NCBI RefSeq assembly: GCF_014897585.1
Contig: NZ_JABUXW010000016.1
Coordinates: 1 to 64,000, forward strand
DNA: 64,000 nt
Reading direction: 5' to 3'
Source of the DNA: Brachybacterium tyrofermentans
Lineage (GTDB): Bacteria; Actinomycetota; Actinomycetes; Actinomycetales; Dermabacteraceae
Shown here one piece after another: positions 10,882 through 20,720 of the stretch. The notes below the pieces were generated by a model, which was not told where the DNA came from, did no database searches, and worked only from the letters and a program-made list of their open reading frames with translations. The stretch's first letter is position 1; each line of letters begins with the position of its first letter. Made by a program: the position numbers and the translations under genes.

Positions 10882-11814
10882 CTAGGCCGTCCGGCCGTCC
10901 GGGCCCGCCATGGTGCCGTCTGATGGCCTGTCGCCGGGGGTCTGTAGAGCTCCATCTCGCGGGGCGGAACCGTCTGTCTCGAGGGCCGCCGAGCGCGTCC
11001 GGGCCAGGAGGGCGCGCAGGGCGGACTCGGGATCGATGTCCTCGGACTCGGCGCGCACCGCCACCTCGAGCAGTGCGCTGGCGACGTCGCCTCCCCACTG
11101 CTGGGCGTCGGGCGCGGCGGCCGCCTCGTCGGCGGCGGCGAGCAGCTCCTCGAGCCGACCGTCGGAGCGCGCGCGATGCACGACCTTCGCGGCGGTCTGC
11201 AGCGCCGGAAGACGCTCCGGGATGCCGTCGAACCAGACCGCCGACGACGGCGTGTCGCCGGCCCCTCGCGCCTGCCGCTCGGCGGCTTTGACGGCGTGCC
11301 ATTGGGCGATGATCTGCTCGATGTCCTCCGGATCCTCGAGCGCCTCGTCGCGGCGGTCGCCGAAGATGTGGGGATTCCGGCGTTCCATCTTGGCGATGAA
11401 CGACCTGGCCACGTCGTCGACGTCCCAGGCCGGCTCCGCCTCCTGCCCGACCCGGGCGTGGAACAGGATCTGGAAGAGGAGGTCCCCGAGCTCGTCGCGC
11501 AGCGCGCCGGGTCCATGGGCCTGCGGATCGTCGATCACCTCGAGGACCTCGTAGGTCTCCTCCAGGAGGTAGCGGGCCAGCGAGGCGTGGGTCTGCTGAT
11601 GGGACCAGGCGTCCCCGTCCGCCGCCCGGAGCGCCTCCATCACCTCGACCGCCCGGAGCAGGGCGCTGCCGCGCGCCGCCTCACCGGGAGTCGGCTCGGT
11701 GGCCTGCGAGGGCTGGCCCGTCTGCGAGGGCTGGACGGGCGGCTGCGGGGGCTGGGCCGGTTGCGGGGACTGGCATGGCTGTGAGGACGGGACCGGCGGC
11801 TTCGAAGCGTTCAC
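10882..11814 (-). CDS. mazG: nucleoside triphosphate pyrophosphohydrolase MazG
   Basis: A 310-residue MazG-family NTP pyrophosphohydrolase, which removes abnormal nucleotides or lowers the NTP pool. Metal-binding acidic residues are visible in YLLEETYEVLEVID and LRDELGDLLFQILFHAR in the first MazG domain, about residues 50-160. Residues 7-45 are an unusual Pro/Gln/Ser-rich stretch with repeated QPSQ and QPPQP units, absent from most homologues. The likely start is GTG, 10 bp after the mfd stop, so it is cotranscribed with mfd. The C-terminal half is less conserved. Confidence 0.88.
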   Translation of the reverse strand: MNASKPPVPSSQPCQSPQPAQPPQPPVQPSQTGQPSQATEPTPGEAARGSALLRAVEVMEALRAADGDAWSHQQTHASLARYLLEETYEVLEVIDDPQAHGPGALRDELGDLLFQILFHARVGQEAEPAWDVDDVARSFIAKMERRNPHIFGDRRDEALEDPEDIEQIIAQWHAVKAAERQARGAGDTPSSAVWFDGIPERLPALQTAAKVVHRARSDGRLEELLAAADEAAAAPDAQQWGGDVASALLEVAVRAESEDIDPESALRALLARTRSAALETDGSAPRDGALQTPGDRPSDGTMAGPDGRTA

Positions 11815-11824
11815 AGCTGCGAGG

Positions 11825-14800
11825 CTACGTCGCCGAGCCCTGGATCGTGGGCGCGGTCATGGACTCCGCCGCCCCCGGGACCAGGGTGCGCAGCACCTCG
11901 CGGGCCCAGTCCAGCAGCTCGTGATCGCGCAGCTCGGTGCCCCCGAAGCGCGAGGTCATCGGTCGCGGAACGAGCACCTGGCGGGTGGTGGGCTTGAGCA
12001 TCGTGCCCGGGTAGAGACGCTTCATGCGCATCGCCGCGGAGTCCGGCACCTCGAGATGCGCGAAGCGGATCATCTTGCCCTGGGCCTGCACCTCGTCGAT
12101 GCCGGCGGCACGGGCGTCGATCCGGAACCGCGCCACGTCGAGCAGCACCTCGACCGGCTGCGGCGGCGCGCCGTAGCGGTCCGTGAGCTCGGAGCGGATC
12201 TGGTCGATCTCGGAGACCTCGCGCACGGCCGACAGCTTCGAGTAGGCCTCCAGGCGGAGACGCTCGGAGCCGATGTAGTCGTGCGGGACATGGGCGTCCA
12301 GCGGGAGCTCGACGCGGATCTCCTTCTCGGGGGCCGTGGACTCCCCGCGGAAGGCCGAGACCGCCTCCCCCACCATGCGCACATAGAGGTCGAAGCCGAC
12401 CCCGGCGATATGGCCGGACTGCTCGCCGCCCAGCAGGTTGCCGGCACCGCGGATCTCCAGATCCTTCATCGCCACCTTCATGCCGGCGCCGAGATCGGTG
12501 TTCGTGGCCAGCGTCGTGAGGCGGTCGTGCGCGAGCTCGGTGAGCGGCTTGGTCGCGTTGTACAGGAAATAGGCATAGGCGCGCTCGCTCGACCGGCCCA
12601 CGCGACCGCGCAGCTGATGCAGCTGGGAGAGCCCGAACTTGTCGGCGTTCTCCACGATCAGGGTGTTCGCGTTGGCGATGTCCAGGCCGGTCTCGACGAT
12701 GGTGGTGCACACCAGCACGTCGAAGTCGCGCTCCCAGAAGTCGACGATGACCCGTTCGAGCTGGGCCTCGTTCATCTTGCCGTGCGCGACCTGCACCCGG
12801 GCGTCGGGGACGAGCTCGCGCAGGTGCGCGGCGACCCGGTCGATGTCCTCGACCCGGTTGTGGATGTAGAACACCTGCCCCTCACGCAGCAGCTCGCGCC
12901 GGATGGCGGCCGTGATCTGCTTGTCCTCCTGGGCGCCGACATAGGTGAGCACCGGGTGGCGCTCCTCCGGTGGGGTCGCGAGGATCGACATCTCGCGGAT
13001 CCCCGTCACCGCCATCTCCAGGGTGCGCGGGATGGGGGTGGCGGACATCGCCAGCACGTCCACGTCGGTGCGCAGCGCTTTGAGCGTCTCCTTGTGCTCG
13101 ACGCCGAAGCGCTGCTCCTCATCGACGATCAGCAGTCCCAGGTCCTTGAACCGCACCTGCCCGGTGAGCAGGCGATGGGTGCCGATGACGATGTCGACGC
13201 TGCCGTCGGCGACGCCCTCGATGGTGGCCTTGGAGTCGGCGGGATTCTGGAACCGGGAGAGCCCGCGCACCGTGACCGGGAAGCCGGTGTAGCGCTCGGT
13301 GAAGGTGTCCAGGTGCTGCTGGGCGAGCAGGGTCGTCGGCGCGAGCACGGCGACCTGCTTGCCGTCCTGGACCGCCTTGAACGCGGCGCGCACCGCGATC
13401 TCCGTCTTCCCGTAGCCGACGTCGCCGAGGATCAGGCGGTCCATCGGGACGGTCTTCTCCATGTCGGACTTCACGTCGTCGATGGTCACGAGCTGGTCCG
13501 GGGTCTCCACGAACTCGAAGGCGTCCTCGAGCTCACGCTGCCAGGGTGTGTCCTGGGCGAACGCATGGCCGGGGGCGGACTGGCGGGCTGAATAGAGCCG
13601 AACCAGCTCGTCGGCGATCTCGCGGATCGCCCTGCGCGCCTTGGACTTCGTCTTGGCCCAGTCCGAGCCGCCCATGCGGTTGACGCTGGGATCCTCGCCG
13701 CCGACGTACTTGGTGACCTGGTCCAGCTGGTCGCTGGGCACGTACAGCCGGTCGCCGGGCTGGCCCTTCTTGGAGGCCGCGTACTCGATGACCAGATACT
13801 CGCGGGTGGTGCGCTTGGCACCGACGCCGACGGCGCGGCTGGTCATCTCCATGAAGCGACCCACGCCGTGGTGGGCGTGGACGACGTGGTCGCCGGGGCG
13901 CAGCTGCAGCGGGTCGACGACGTTGCGTCGGCGCGAGGGCATCTTGCGCTCCTCGCCCCGCCGTGCGCCGGACTTCCCGGTGAGATCGCGCTCCGAGGCG
14001 AGGACCAGCTTGAGGTCCTCGACCACGAGGCCCTCGGGGAACGGTCCGACGGTGACCACGGCCTGGCCGGGATCCACGGGCCCCTCGAGGTCCGGGGCGA
14101 AGACCGCCGGCATGCCCTCTGCGCGAAGGTTCTCGGTGACGTGGCGGGCGCCGCCGGGGCCGACCATCGTCGCCACGACGCTCCAGCCGTCTTGACGGCG
14201 CCGCTCGAGGTCCTTCGCCGCGTCGCCCGGCTTCCCGGAGTAGCCCGGGTGGGTGTGCGCACCGCGCGTGAGGTCGACATCGGCGTCCAGCCCGAAGGAC
14301 GCCAGGGTGAACCAGGGCCGCCCGCCCTCACGGGCATGTCCCTTGGCCTCTCCCAGCGGGACGAAGCTCGCCGCCCCGACGTCGATGGGCAGGCCCCCTC
14401 CGGCGGCCGCGCTGGACCAGGCCGCAGCCAGGAACTCGTCGGTCGTGGCGACGAGCTCCTCCGCACGGGCGCGGGTCCGCTCGGGATCCAGGATCAGCAG
14501 GCGGGATCCGCTCGGGAGGACGTCGGCGACCTGCTCCATCCCATCGACGAGGACCGGGCTGAGCGACTCCATCCCGTCCGCGGCGATGCCGTCGGCGATC
14601 CGCAGCAGCAGATCCCGCACGCCGGGAAGCTCCTCGGCCCGGGTGCGGGCGCGCTCGCGCACCTCCGGGGTCAGGAGGATCTCCCGGCAGGGCGGGGCGT
14701 CGAGCCCGCGCGGAGCCGGATCCAGCGAGCGCTGATCGGCGACGGAGAAGTACCGCACGTCGTCGATCTCGTCGCCGAACAGGTCCACCCGGAGCGGATG

Positions 14801-15430
14801 CGGCTCGGTGGGCGGGAAGACGTCGAGGATGCCTCCGCGCACGGCGAAGTCGCCGCGCTTCTCGACCATGTCCACGCGGGCATAGGCGGCGTCGACGAGG
14901 TCGCGCACGAGGTCGTCCAGCGGATAGGTGTCGCCGACCGCGGCGCGCACGGGGGTGAGGTCCCCGAGGCCCGTCGCGATCGGCTGCAGCAGCGAACGGA
15001 CGGGCATCAGGAGCACCCGCACCGGGTCCTCGGACTCGGGGTGCGCGAGACGCCGCAGCGTCGCCAGCCGCTTCGCGACGGTGTCGGCGCGCGGGGACAG
15101 CCGCTCATGCGGGAGCGTCTCCCAGGCGGGGAGCTCGGCGACATGGTCCGTACCGATCAGGGCGGACAGTGCGGAGCGCACGTCCTCGAGGGCACGCGTG
15201 GTGGGGGTGACCACGACGAGAGGGCTCTCGACGGTCGCCTCACGGGCGAGATCGGCGACGACGAAGGGGAAGAGCCCGGTCGCGGCGACGATGCTCCCAC
15301 CCTCGCCGCTCTCCGAGCCCTCCTGCACGGCGGCGCGCACCGTCGTGAGGTCCTGCCCGCCGGCCAGCTGGTCCAGCAGCGGCCGCAGCGGGGCGCGGGT
15401 CGGGCGGAGTGCGGGGCGGTTCGTGGTCAT
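11825..15430 (-). CDS. mfd: transcription-repair coupling factor
   Basis: A 1201-residue Mfd, which removes stalled RNA polymerase from damaged DNA and recruits UvrA. The domains run in the usual order: UvrB-like N-terminal modules, the CarD-like RNA polymerase interaction domain at HVVHAHHGVGRF, then the RecG-like motor with Walker A LGDVGYGKTEIAV, DEEQ box IVDEEQRFG and SATPIPRTLEMA, and the C-terminal TRCF domain. It is full length. The start overlaps the pth stop by 4 nt (ATGA) and mazG follows 10 bp later. Confidence 0.96.
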   Translation of the reverse strand: MTTNRPALRPTRAPLRPLLDQLAGGQDLTTVRAAVQEGSESGEGGSIVAATGLFPFVVADLAREATVESPLVVVTPTTRALEDVRSALSALIGTDHVAELPAWETLPHERLSPRADTVAKRLATLRRLAHPESEDPVRVLLMPVRSLLQPIATGLGDLTPVRAAVGDTYPLDDLVRDLVDAAYARVDMVEKRGDFAVRGGILDVFPPTEPHPLRVDLFGDEIDDVRYFSVADQRSLDPAPRGLDAPPCREILLTPEVRERARTRAEELPGVRDLLLRIADGIAADGMESLSPVLVDGMEQVADVLPSGSRLLILDPERTRARAEELVATTDEFLAAAWSSAAAGGGLPIDVGAASFVPLGEAKGHAREGGRPWFTLASFGLDADVDLTRGAHTHPGYSGKPGDAAKDLERRRQDGWSVVATMVGPGGARHVTENLRAEGMPAVFAPDLEGPVDPGQAVVTVGPFPEGLVVEDLKLVLASERDLTGKSGARRGEERKMPSRRRNVVDPLQLRPGDHVVHAHHGVGRFMEMTSRAVGVGAKRTTREYLVIEYAASKKGQPGDRLYVPSDQLDQVTKYVGGEDPSVNRMGGSDWAKTKSKARRAIREIADELVRLYSARQSAPGHAFAQDTPWQRELEDAFEFVETPDQLVTIDDVKSDMEKTVPMDRLILGDVGYGKTEIAVRAAFKAVQDGKQVAVLAPTTLLAQQHLDTFTERYTGFPVTVRGLSRFQNPADSKATIEGVADGSVDIVIGTHRLLTGQVRFKDLGLLIVDEEQRFGVEHKETLKALRTDVDVLAMSATPIPRTLEMAVTGIREMSILATPPEERHPVLTYVGAQEDKQITAAIRRELLREGQVFYIHNRVEDIDRVAAHLRELVPDARVQVAHGKMNEAQLERVIVDFWERDFDVLVCTTIVETGLDIANANTLIVENADKFGLSQLHQLRGRVGRSSERAYAYFLYNATKPLTELAHDRLTTLATNTDLGAGMKVAMKDLEIRGAGNLLGGEQSGHIAGVGFDLYVRMVGEAVSAFRGESTAPEKEIRVELPLDAHVPHDYIGSERLRLEAYSKLSAVREVSEIDQIRSELTDRYGAPPQPVEVLLDVARFRIDARAAGIDEVQAQGKMIRFAHLEVPDSAAMRMKRLYPGTMLKPTTRQVLVPRPMTSRFGGTELRDHELLDWAREVLRTLVPGAAESMTAPTIQGSAT

Positions 15431-16041
15431 CGTGCCTCTCGGGAGTGGAAGCGCTGCTGCGCGGTGGTGAGGCCCTCGAGGATCACGGCCTCGACGGCGT
15501 CGGCGGCATCGGAGATCAGCAGCTCGAGGGCCTTGCGCTCCGTGGAGGTGAAGGGGGCGAGCACGTGATCGGCCGTGTCCCGGCCACCAGAGGGTCGACC
15601 GACGCCCGCTCGCACGCGGAGGTAGTCCTTGGTGCCCAGAGCCTTGGTGATGTCCCGCAGCCCGTTGTGGCCGCCCTCGCCGCCGCCGAGCTTGAGCCGG
15701 ACGGTGTCGAAGGGGATGTCCACCTCGTCGTGGACCGCGACGATCCGCTCCGGCGGGATGTCGTAGTAGGAGGCCAGCGCCTTCACCGGTCCCCCGGAGA
15801 CGTTCATGTAGGTGGTGGTCTTGGCGAGGATGACGCGCTCATCGGAGCCGGGGATGCCGAGCCGGCCCTCGAGCACGACCGCCTGCGCGCGGCGGGCCGC
15901 GGTGAAGCGGCCCCCGGTGGCGTCGGCGATGTGGTCGAGCACCATGTGCCCGATGTTGTGACGGGTGGCGGCGTACTTCGGGCCGGGGTTGCCGAGACCC
16001 ACGACCAGGTACGGCCCGGGTCGACGTTCGCTCACGGTCAT
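15427..16041 (-). CDS. pth: peptidyl-tRNA hydrolase
   Basis: A 204-residue Pth that frees tRNA from peptidyl-tRNA dropped by the ribosome. LVVGLGNPGPKYAATRHNIG (residues 12-31) carries the active Asn and the catalytic His at 28. VHDEVDIP carries the catalytic Asp, and GGGEGGHNGLR is the conserved Gly-rich loop. Length is normal. It is placed after rplY, as in many actinobacteria, and overlaps mfd by 4 nt. Confidence 0.95.
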   Translation of the reverse strand: MTVSERRPGPYLVVGLGNPGPKYAATRHNIGHMVLDHIADATGGRFTAARRAQAVVLEGRLGIPGSDERVILAKTTTYMNVSGGPVKALASYYDIPPERIVAVHDEVDIPFDTVRLKLGGGEGGHNGLRDITKALGTKDYLRVRAGVGRPSGGRDTADHVLAPFTSTERKALELLISDAADAVEAVILEGLTTAQQRFHSREAR

Positions 16042-16151
16042 GGACTGCTCCTCGCTGCAGCGTCGACGCCGTTCCCGGGACCTGCGCCCGGGGCGGCCTG
16101 GTGTCGGCCGGCGCGACCCACCGCGCGCACTTCATGGCCTCGAACACCGTA

Positions 16152-16182
16152 CCGGGGCGCCGCGCAGTGCGCGACGCCCCGG
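16152..16182 (-). terminator. hairpin terminator after rplY
   Basis: Two 14-base arms (16152-16165, 16169-16182) pair with one mismatch around AGT. It lies about 80 bp beyond the rplY stop and upstream of pth, so it ends or attenuates the rplY message. Confidence 0.7.
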
Positions 16183-16259
16183 GGCGATGTGTGTGAGGAA
16201 TCGAGCGGACCGGCCGGGTGCAGGGTGCGTCCCTGCTTCCTGGAGCCCGCTCGGAGGGG

Positions 16260-16868
16260 TCACTCCTCGTCGGCGGAGCCTTCCCCGGCCTCGGCGGCCT
16301 CGGTGGACTCCTCGTCCTCGGGCTCCTCCTGCACGCGGGGCAGCGCCACGCTGGCGACGAGGATCTCGGCGTCGGTGACCAGCTCGGTGCCCTGGGGCAG
16401 GGTCACGTCGCCGGCGAAGACCTGGAAGCCGTCCTCGGAGCCCTCGACGTCGACGTCGACCTGCTCGGGGACGTTCAGCGCGTCGACCAGGAGGGTGAGG
16501 TGCTGCAGGTCGACGAAGGCGTCGGCCGGCGCGACGGGCTCGCCGTGGAGGATCACGGGGATCTCGACCTCGACCTTCTCGCCCTTGCGGACCGTGATCA
16601 GGTCGAGGTGGTTCAGGGAGCGCTTCAGCGGGTGGCGCTGGATCTCCTTGATGAGTGCGAGGTGCTGGGTGCCGTCGGCGAGCTTCAGCTCGAGCAGGGC
16701 GTTGGGGTTACGGGCGATCAGCGCGGTCTCGTGGCCCGGGAGGGACAGGTGCAGCGGCGCCTCGCCGTGGCCGTACAGGACGGCGGGGATGCGGCCGTCG
16801 ACGCGCAGGCGGCGGGCAGCGCCCTTGCCGAAGTCCTCGCGCAGTTCGACATTCAGGTTCTCAGCCAT
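16260..16868 (-). CDS. rplY: 50S ribosomal protein L25/general stress protein Ctc
   Basis: A 202-residue two-domain L25 (CTC type) that binds 5S rRNA. The N-terminal domain (about 1-92) contains GKGAARRLRVDGRIPAVLYG and the C-terminal beta domain follows. The last 25 residues are almost purely acidic and Ala/Gly (EDEESTEAAEAGEGSADEE), a common actinobacterial tail. The ATG follows GAGGAG. It lies between the prs terminator and a downstream hairpin. Confidence 0.94.
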   Translation of the reverse strand: MAENLNVELREDFGKGAARRLRVDGRIPAVLYGHGEAPLHLSLPGHETALIARNPNALLELKLADGTQHLALIKEIQRHPLKRSLNHLDLITVRKGEKVEVEIPVILHGEPVAPADAFVDLQHLTLLVDALNVPEQVDVDVEGSEDGFQVFAGDVTLPQGTELVTDAEILVASVALPRVQEEPEDEESTEAAEAGEGSADEE

Positions 16869-17070
16869 GGTGGTGCTCCTCGTGGATGCGGTTGCTCGAC
16901 GATGAGCGACGCCACGGGGCACAGGAGCATCTCCTGGTCTCCGCACCGCGTCGATCACGGAGGGGCTCGCGCCCGCTCCCTCGCCGAAGTGACCCGGTGA
17001 GATTAGCACGCGAGGCCCCGGAGTCCCTCGCCGACGTGACGGCCGTCGCCGTGGGGCCCGACGGGACGGC

Positions 17071-17104
17071 GAAGGGCCCGCATCCGAGAGGATGCGGACC
17101 CTTC
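17071..17104 (-). terminator. hairpin terminator after prs
   Basis: Two 15-base arms (17071-17085, 17090-17104) pair with one mismatch around GAGA. It lies 24 bp beyond the prs stop codon. Confidence 0.8.
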
Positions 17105-17128
17105 GTCACTGATCAGCGTGCGAGCGAG

Positions 17129-18109
17129 TCAGACCTCGCCGTCGAACAGGCTGGTGACCGAGCCGTCGTCGAACACTGCACGGATCGCGCGCGCCAGCAG
17201 CGGCGCGATCGACAGCTGGGTGAGCCGGTCGAACTGCTTCTCCGGCGGGACGGGCAGCGTGTTGGTGCACACGATCTCCCGCACCGAGCTGTTCTTCAGC
17301 CGTTCGGTGGCCGGGTCGGACAGGATCGCGTGGGTGGTGGCGATGACGACGGACTTCGCTCCGCTGGCGATGAGCGCGTCGGACGCCTGCACGATGGTGC
17401 CGGCCGTGTCGATCATGTCGTCGACCAGGACGCAAGTCTTGCCGGTGACGTCACCGATCACGCGCTTGGCCACAGCCTGGTTGGGCCGGTTGATGTCACG
17501 CGACTTGTGCACGAACGCGAGGTTCACGCCGCCCAGCCTCTTGGCCCACTGCTCCGCGACGCGGATCCGGCCCGCGTCGGGCGAGACCACGGCGATGTCC
17601 TCGTTGCCGTACTTCTCCTGGATGTACGTCGCGAGGATCGGCAGCGCCATGAGGTGGTCCAGAGGACGGTTGAAGTAGCCCTGGACCTGCGGTGCGTGGA
17701 GGTCCACCGAGATCATGCGGTCCACCCCGGCGGTCTCGTAGAGATCCGCCATCAGACGCGCCGAGATCGGCTCGCGACCACGGTGCTTCTTGTCCTGACG
17801 GGCGTACGGGAAGCTCGGGGCGATCGCCGTGATCCGCTTGGCCGACGCCCGCTTGAGGGCGTCGATCATGATCAGGTGCTCCATCACCCACGTGTTGATG
17901 GGAGCAGGGTGGGACTGCAGGACGAAGACGTCCGTGCCGCGCACCGATTCCCCGTAGCGCACATAGATCTCGCCGTTGGCGAAGTCCCAGGCGTCCATCG
18001 GCAGGATCTCGACGCCGAGCTCGTCGGCGACCTCCTGCGCGAGGACCGGGTGGGCCCTGCCGGAGGCGAGGACCAGTCGCTTCTCCCCCGTGGTGACGAT
18101 TCCGCTCAT
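17129..18109 (-). CDS. prs: ribose-phosphate pyrophosphokinase
   Basis: A 326-residue PRPP synthase, making PRPP from ribose-5-phosphate and ATP for nucleotide, His and Trp synthesis. Signature segments are present: SVDLHAPQVQGYF, VVSPDAGRIRVAE and the PRPP loop CVLVDDMIDTAGTI. Length is normal. It overlaps glmU by 4 nt (ATGA), the usual glmU-prs pair in bacteria, and is closed by a hairpin. Confidence 0.96.
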   Translation of the reverse strand: MSGIVTTGEKRLVLASGRAHPVLAQEVADELGVEILPMDAWDFANGEIYVRYGESVRGTDVFVLQSHPAPINTWVMEHLIMIDALKRASAKRITAIAPSFPYARQDKKHRGREPISARLMADLYETAGVDRMISVDLHAPQVQGYFNRPLDHLMALPILATYIQEKYGNEDIAVVSPDAGRIRVAEQWAKRLGGVNLAFVHKSRDINRPNQAVAKRVIGDVTGKTCVLVDDMIDTAGTIVQASDALIASGAKSVVIATTHAILSDPATERLKNSSVREIVCTNTLPVPPEKQFDRLTQLSIAPLLARAIRAVFDDGSVTSLFDGEV

Positions 18110-19605
18110 CGCTGCTCGTGCTCCTTGTGCTCATCGGCAACTTCTGTGGCAGGCGCATCCGCAGCGGACCTGTCCTCGGCTCCGAGGGCGGCTCGTGCCG
18201 CCGCCTCGGCCGCGGTCCCCGCACGGCGTCGCAGGGTCCATCCTTCCATGTTCCGCTGCGCGACTGCGTTCACGGCCAGCGCCCCCGGGGGCACGTCCTT
18301 GCGCACGGTGGTGCCGGCTCCGGTGGCGGCCCCGTCACCGATGGTGATGGGCGCCACGAGAACATTGTCCGAGCCGACCCGCACATGCTTGCCGACCGTC
18401 GTGCGGTGCTTGTCCACCCCGTCGTAGTTGGCGAAGATCGTGGCGGCGCCGATGTTGGTGCCCTCGCCGATCTCCGCGTCACCGACATAGCTGAGGTGCG
18501 GCACCTTCGCGCCGAGGCCGATCTTCGCGTTCTTCGTCTCGACGAACCCGCCGATCTTGCCCTTCTCCCCGAGGTCCGTCCCGGCCCGCAGGTAGGAGAA
18601 CGGGCCGACGGTCGCGTTCGCACCGATCACCGCGAGGACGGCGTGGGAACGGACCACCTCGGCGCCCTCCCCGACCTCGGTGTCGCGCAACGTGCTGTCC
18701 GGGCCGATCGTGGCCTCCGTGCCGATGTCGGTGGCCCCGTGGAGCTGCACCCCGGGGAGGATCACGGCGTCCTGGGCGATCGAGACGTCGGAGTCGATCC
18801 ACGTCGTGGAGGGGTCCACGATCGTGACGCCCGAGCGCATGTGCCGCTCGAGGGTGCGGCGGTTCATCTCCGCGCCGAGCTGGGCCAGCTGGACCCGGTC
18901 GTTGACGCCCTCGACCATCATCACGTCGGCGGTGACGACCGCCCGCACCGAGCGACCGTCGGCCCGGGCGATCGAGAGGACGTCGGTGAGGTACATCTCG
19001 CCCTGCGCGTTGTCGGTGCCGATGCGGCCGAGCGCATCGCGCAGCACCGCGAGGTCGAAGGCGTAGATGCCCGAGTTGATCTCGTCGATCGCGAGCTGGT
19101 CGTCGGTGGCGTCCTTGTGCTCGACGATGCCCAGCACCTCGGATCCGTCCTCGCTGCGCAGGATGCGGCCGTACCCGGTGGGGTCGGGGACCCGGGAGGT
19201 GAGCACGGTGACCGCGGCGCGGGCGCCCTCGTGAGCGGTGACCAGCTCGCGCAGGGTGGCCGGCTCCAGCAGGGGCACGTCGCCGTAGGTCACCAGCACG
19301 GTGCCCTCGGAGGCGGAGACCTGGTCGAGGCCGCACTGCACGGCGCGGCCGGTGCCCGGCACGTCGTCCTGGTCGGCGACGGTGACCTCGGCGGCGTGCT
19401 CGGCGAGATGCGCGGCAACGCGATCGCGCTCGTGGCGCAGGACCACGACGAGCTCGGAGGGACCGGTGCCCTCCGCGGCGGTGACCGCATGCACGAGAAG
19501 CGATCGACCCCCGATCTCGTGGAGGACCTTCGGTGTACGGGACTTCATGCGCGTCCCGGCACCTGCGGCCAGGACGATGACAGCGGCGGGGGCAGGGGAT
19601 TCCAC
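18106..19605 (-). CDS. glmU: bifunctional UDP-GlcNAc pyrophosphorylase / GlcN-1-P acetyltransferase
   Basis: A 499-residue GlmU making UDP-GlcNAc for peptidoglycan. The nucleotidyltransferase domain has VLAAGAGTRMKSRTPKVLH near residues 10-28 and the Asp-containing YGDVPLL. The left-handed beta-helix follows from about 250, with the catalytic region KNAKIGLGAKVPHLSYVGD. A 50-residue Ala-rich, acidic tail follows the helix. The GTG start is supported by GAGGAG at proper distance; a longer frame would run into the tRNA gene upstream. Confidence 0.94.
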   Translation of the reverse strand: MESPAPAAVIVLAAGAGTRMKSRTPKVLHEIGGRSLLVHAVTAAEGTGPSELVVVLRHERDRVAAHLAEHAAEVTVADQDDVPGTGRAVQCGLDQVSASEGTVLVTYGDVPLLEPATLRELVTAHEGARAAVTVLTSRVPDPTGYGRILRSEDGSEVLGIVEHKDATDDQLAIDEINSGIYAFDLAVLRDALGRIGTDNAQGEMYLTDVLSIARADGRSVRAVVTADVMMVEGVNDRVQLAQLGAEMNRRTLERHMRSGVTIVDPSTTWIDSDVSIAQDAVILPGVQLHGATDIGTEATIGPDSTLRDTEVGEGAEVVRSHAVLAVIGANATVGPFSYLRAGTDLGEKGKIGGFVETKNAKIGLGAKVPHLSYVGDAEIGEGTNIGAATIFANYDGVDKHRTTVGKHVRVGSDNVLVAPITIGDGAATGAGTTVRKDVPPGALAVNAVAQRNMEGWTLRRRAGTAAEAAARAALGAEDRSAADAPATEVADEHKEHEQR

Positions 19606-19667
19606 GTCGGCAGCTCCTCGGAATCGACGGGTGATGTGCAGCGGCACCGCCGCGGAGGCAGTGGGCG

Positions 19668-19739
19668 TTCCGCCATCAGGACTCGAACCTGAAACTTCAG
19701 AACCAAAATCTGAGGTGTTGCCGATTACACCATGGCGGA
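19668..19739 (-). tRNA. tRNA-Gln (anticodon UUG)
   Basis: A 72-nt cloverleaf on the minus strand: acceptor TCCGCCA pairs with TGGCGGA, D arm GTGTAATCGGCAACAC, anticodon stem TCAGA/TCTGA with loop TTTTGGT (anticodon TTG), T arm TCAGGTTCGAGTCCTGA, discriminator A. CCA is not encoded. It lies 63 bp upstream of glmU on the same strand. Confidence 0.93.
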
Positions 19740-19985
19740 GCACGCCGGAGGCTGCCCCCGAGGGATCCGTTCGGGCCGTCGAGGGCCGCGCGGACGCGAA
19801 GGAGGGCCCGTGGGCGCGGACCGATCCTATCGTCCGGACCAGGGGTCCCGGGCCGCGATCGGCGGCGGTCCGGAGTGCTCCTGCCCACGACTGCGGGCAC
19901 GCTCGCGCCGGATCAGGACCGAGATCCGGCGCGGGACCGGGATCGGGACCGCGACCAGGATCAGAGCCTGTGCGAGACTTCCGCC

Positions 19986-20633
19986 ATGGCGGAGAACGGA
20001 GCCCCTCGCGGTCGGTCGACCCGGATGACGGGACGAGAGCGGCGGGAGCAGCTCGTGACGGTGGGCCGTTCGGTCTTCGCCGAGAAGGGCTTCGACATGT
20101 CGAGCGTCGAGGAGATCGCGGCCCGCGCCTCCGTCTCCAAGCCGATCGTGTACGAGCATTTCGGGGGCAAAGAGGGCCTGTACGCGGTGGTCGTGGACCG
20201 TGAGGTCAGCACTCTGCTGGCGGACCTCGAGAGATCCCTGCGCGAGCAGCGGCTCCATCCCCGTCTGCTCATGGAGCGGGCGGCGCTGGCGTTCCTGTCC
20301 TACATCGACGAGAACGAGGACGGGTTCCGGATCCTGGTCCGGGACTCCCCCGTGAGCCAGGCCGGCGGCACCTTCTCCTCCCTGCTCACCGACGTCGCCC
20401 AGCGGGTCGAGGAGATCCTCGCCGCCCAGCTGAAACTGCATTCCTACCCCGAGCGGGACGCCACGATGTACGCCCAGATGCTGGTGGGAATGGTCGCCTA
20501 CACGGGTCAGTGGTGGCTGGAGACCCGCACCCCCAGCAAGGAGATCGTCGCCTCCCGGATGGTGAACCTGTCCTGGTACGGACTGGTGGACCTGCAGAAG
20601 TCGCCGACGCTGCACGAGGGTTCCAAGGCCTGA
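19986..20633 (+). CDS. TetR-family transcriptional regulator
   Basis: A 215-residue TetR repressor. The N-terminal helix-turn-helix is FAEKGFDMSSVEEIAARASVSKPIVYEHF-like: helix pair about residues 33-60, with KPIVYEHFGGKEGLYAVV typical of the recognition helix and following residues. The ligand domain is unassigned. The chosen ATG gives MAENGAPRGR; an open frame 111 bp longer encodes only RD repeats from a GGACCG-rich DNA stretch and is probably untranslated. A hairpin at 20674-20692 follows. No target is obvious; the divergent neighbour is a tRNA. Confidence 0.85.
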   Translation: MAENGAPRGRSTRMTGRERREQLVTVGRSVFAEKGFDMSSVEEIAARASVSKPIVYEHFGGKEGLYAVVVDREVSTLLADLERSLREQRLHPRLLMERAALAFLSYIDENEDGFRILVRDSPVSQAGGTFSSLLTDVAQRVEEILAAQLKLHSYPERDATMYAQMLVGMVAYTGQWWLETRTPSKEIVASRMVNLSWYGLVDLQKSPTLHEGSKA

Positions 20634-20673
20634 CCCGGAACGCACAGGCGGACCGTGGAACGCACCACCCGGA

Positions 20674-20692
20674 ACAGGCAGGGCCTGCCTGT
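20674..20692. terminator. small hairpin after tetR
   Basis: Eight-base arms ACAGGCAG and CTGCCTGT surround a GGC loop, 40 bp past the tetR stop and 28 bp before the marR start. It is short, so termination is probable but not certain. Confidence 0.5.
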
Positions 20693-20720
20693 CGCCGGTC
20701 CCCCGCCCTAGACTCGGGGC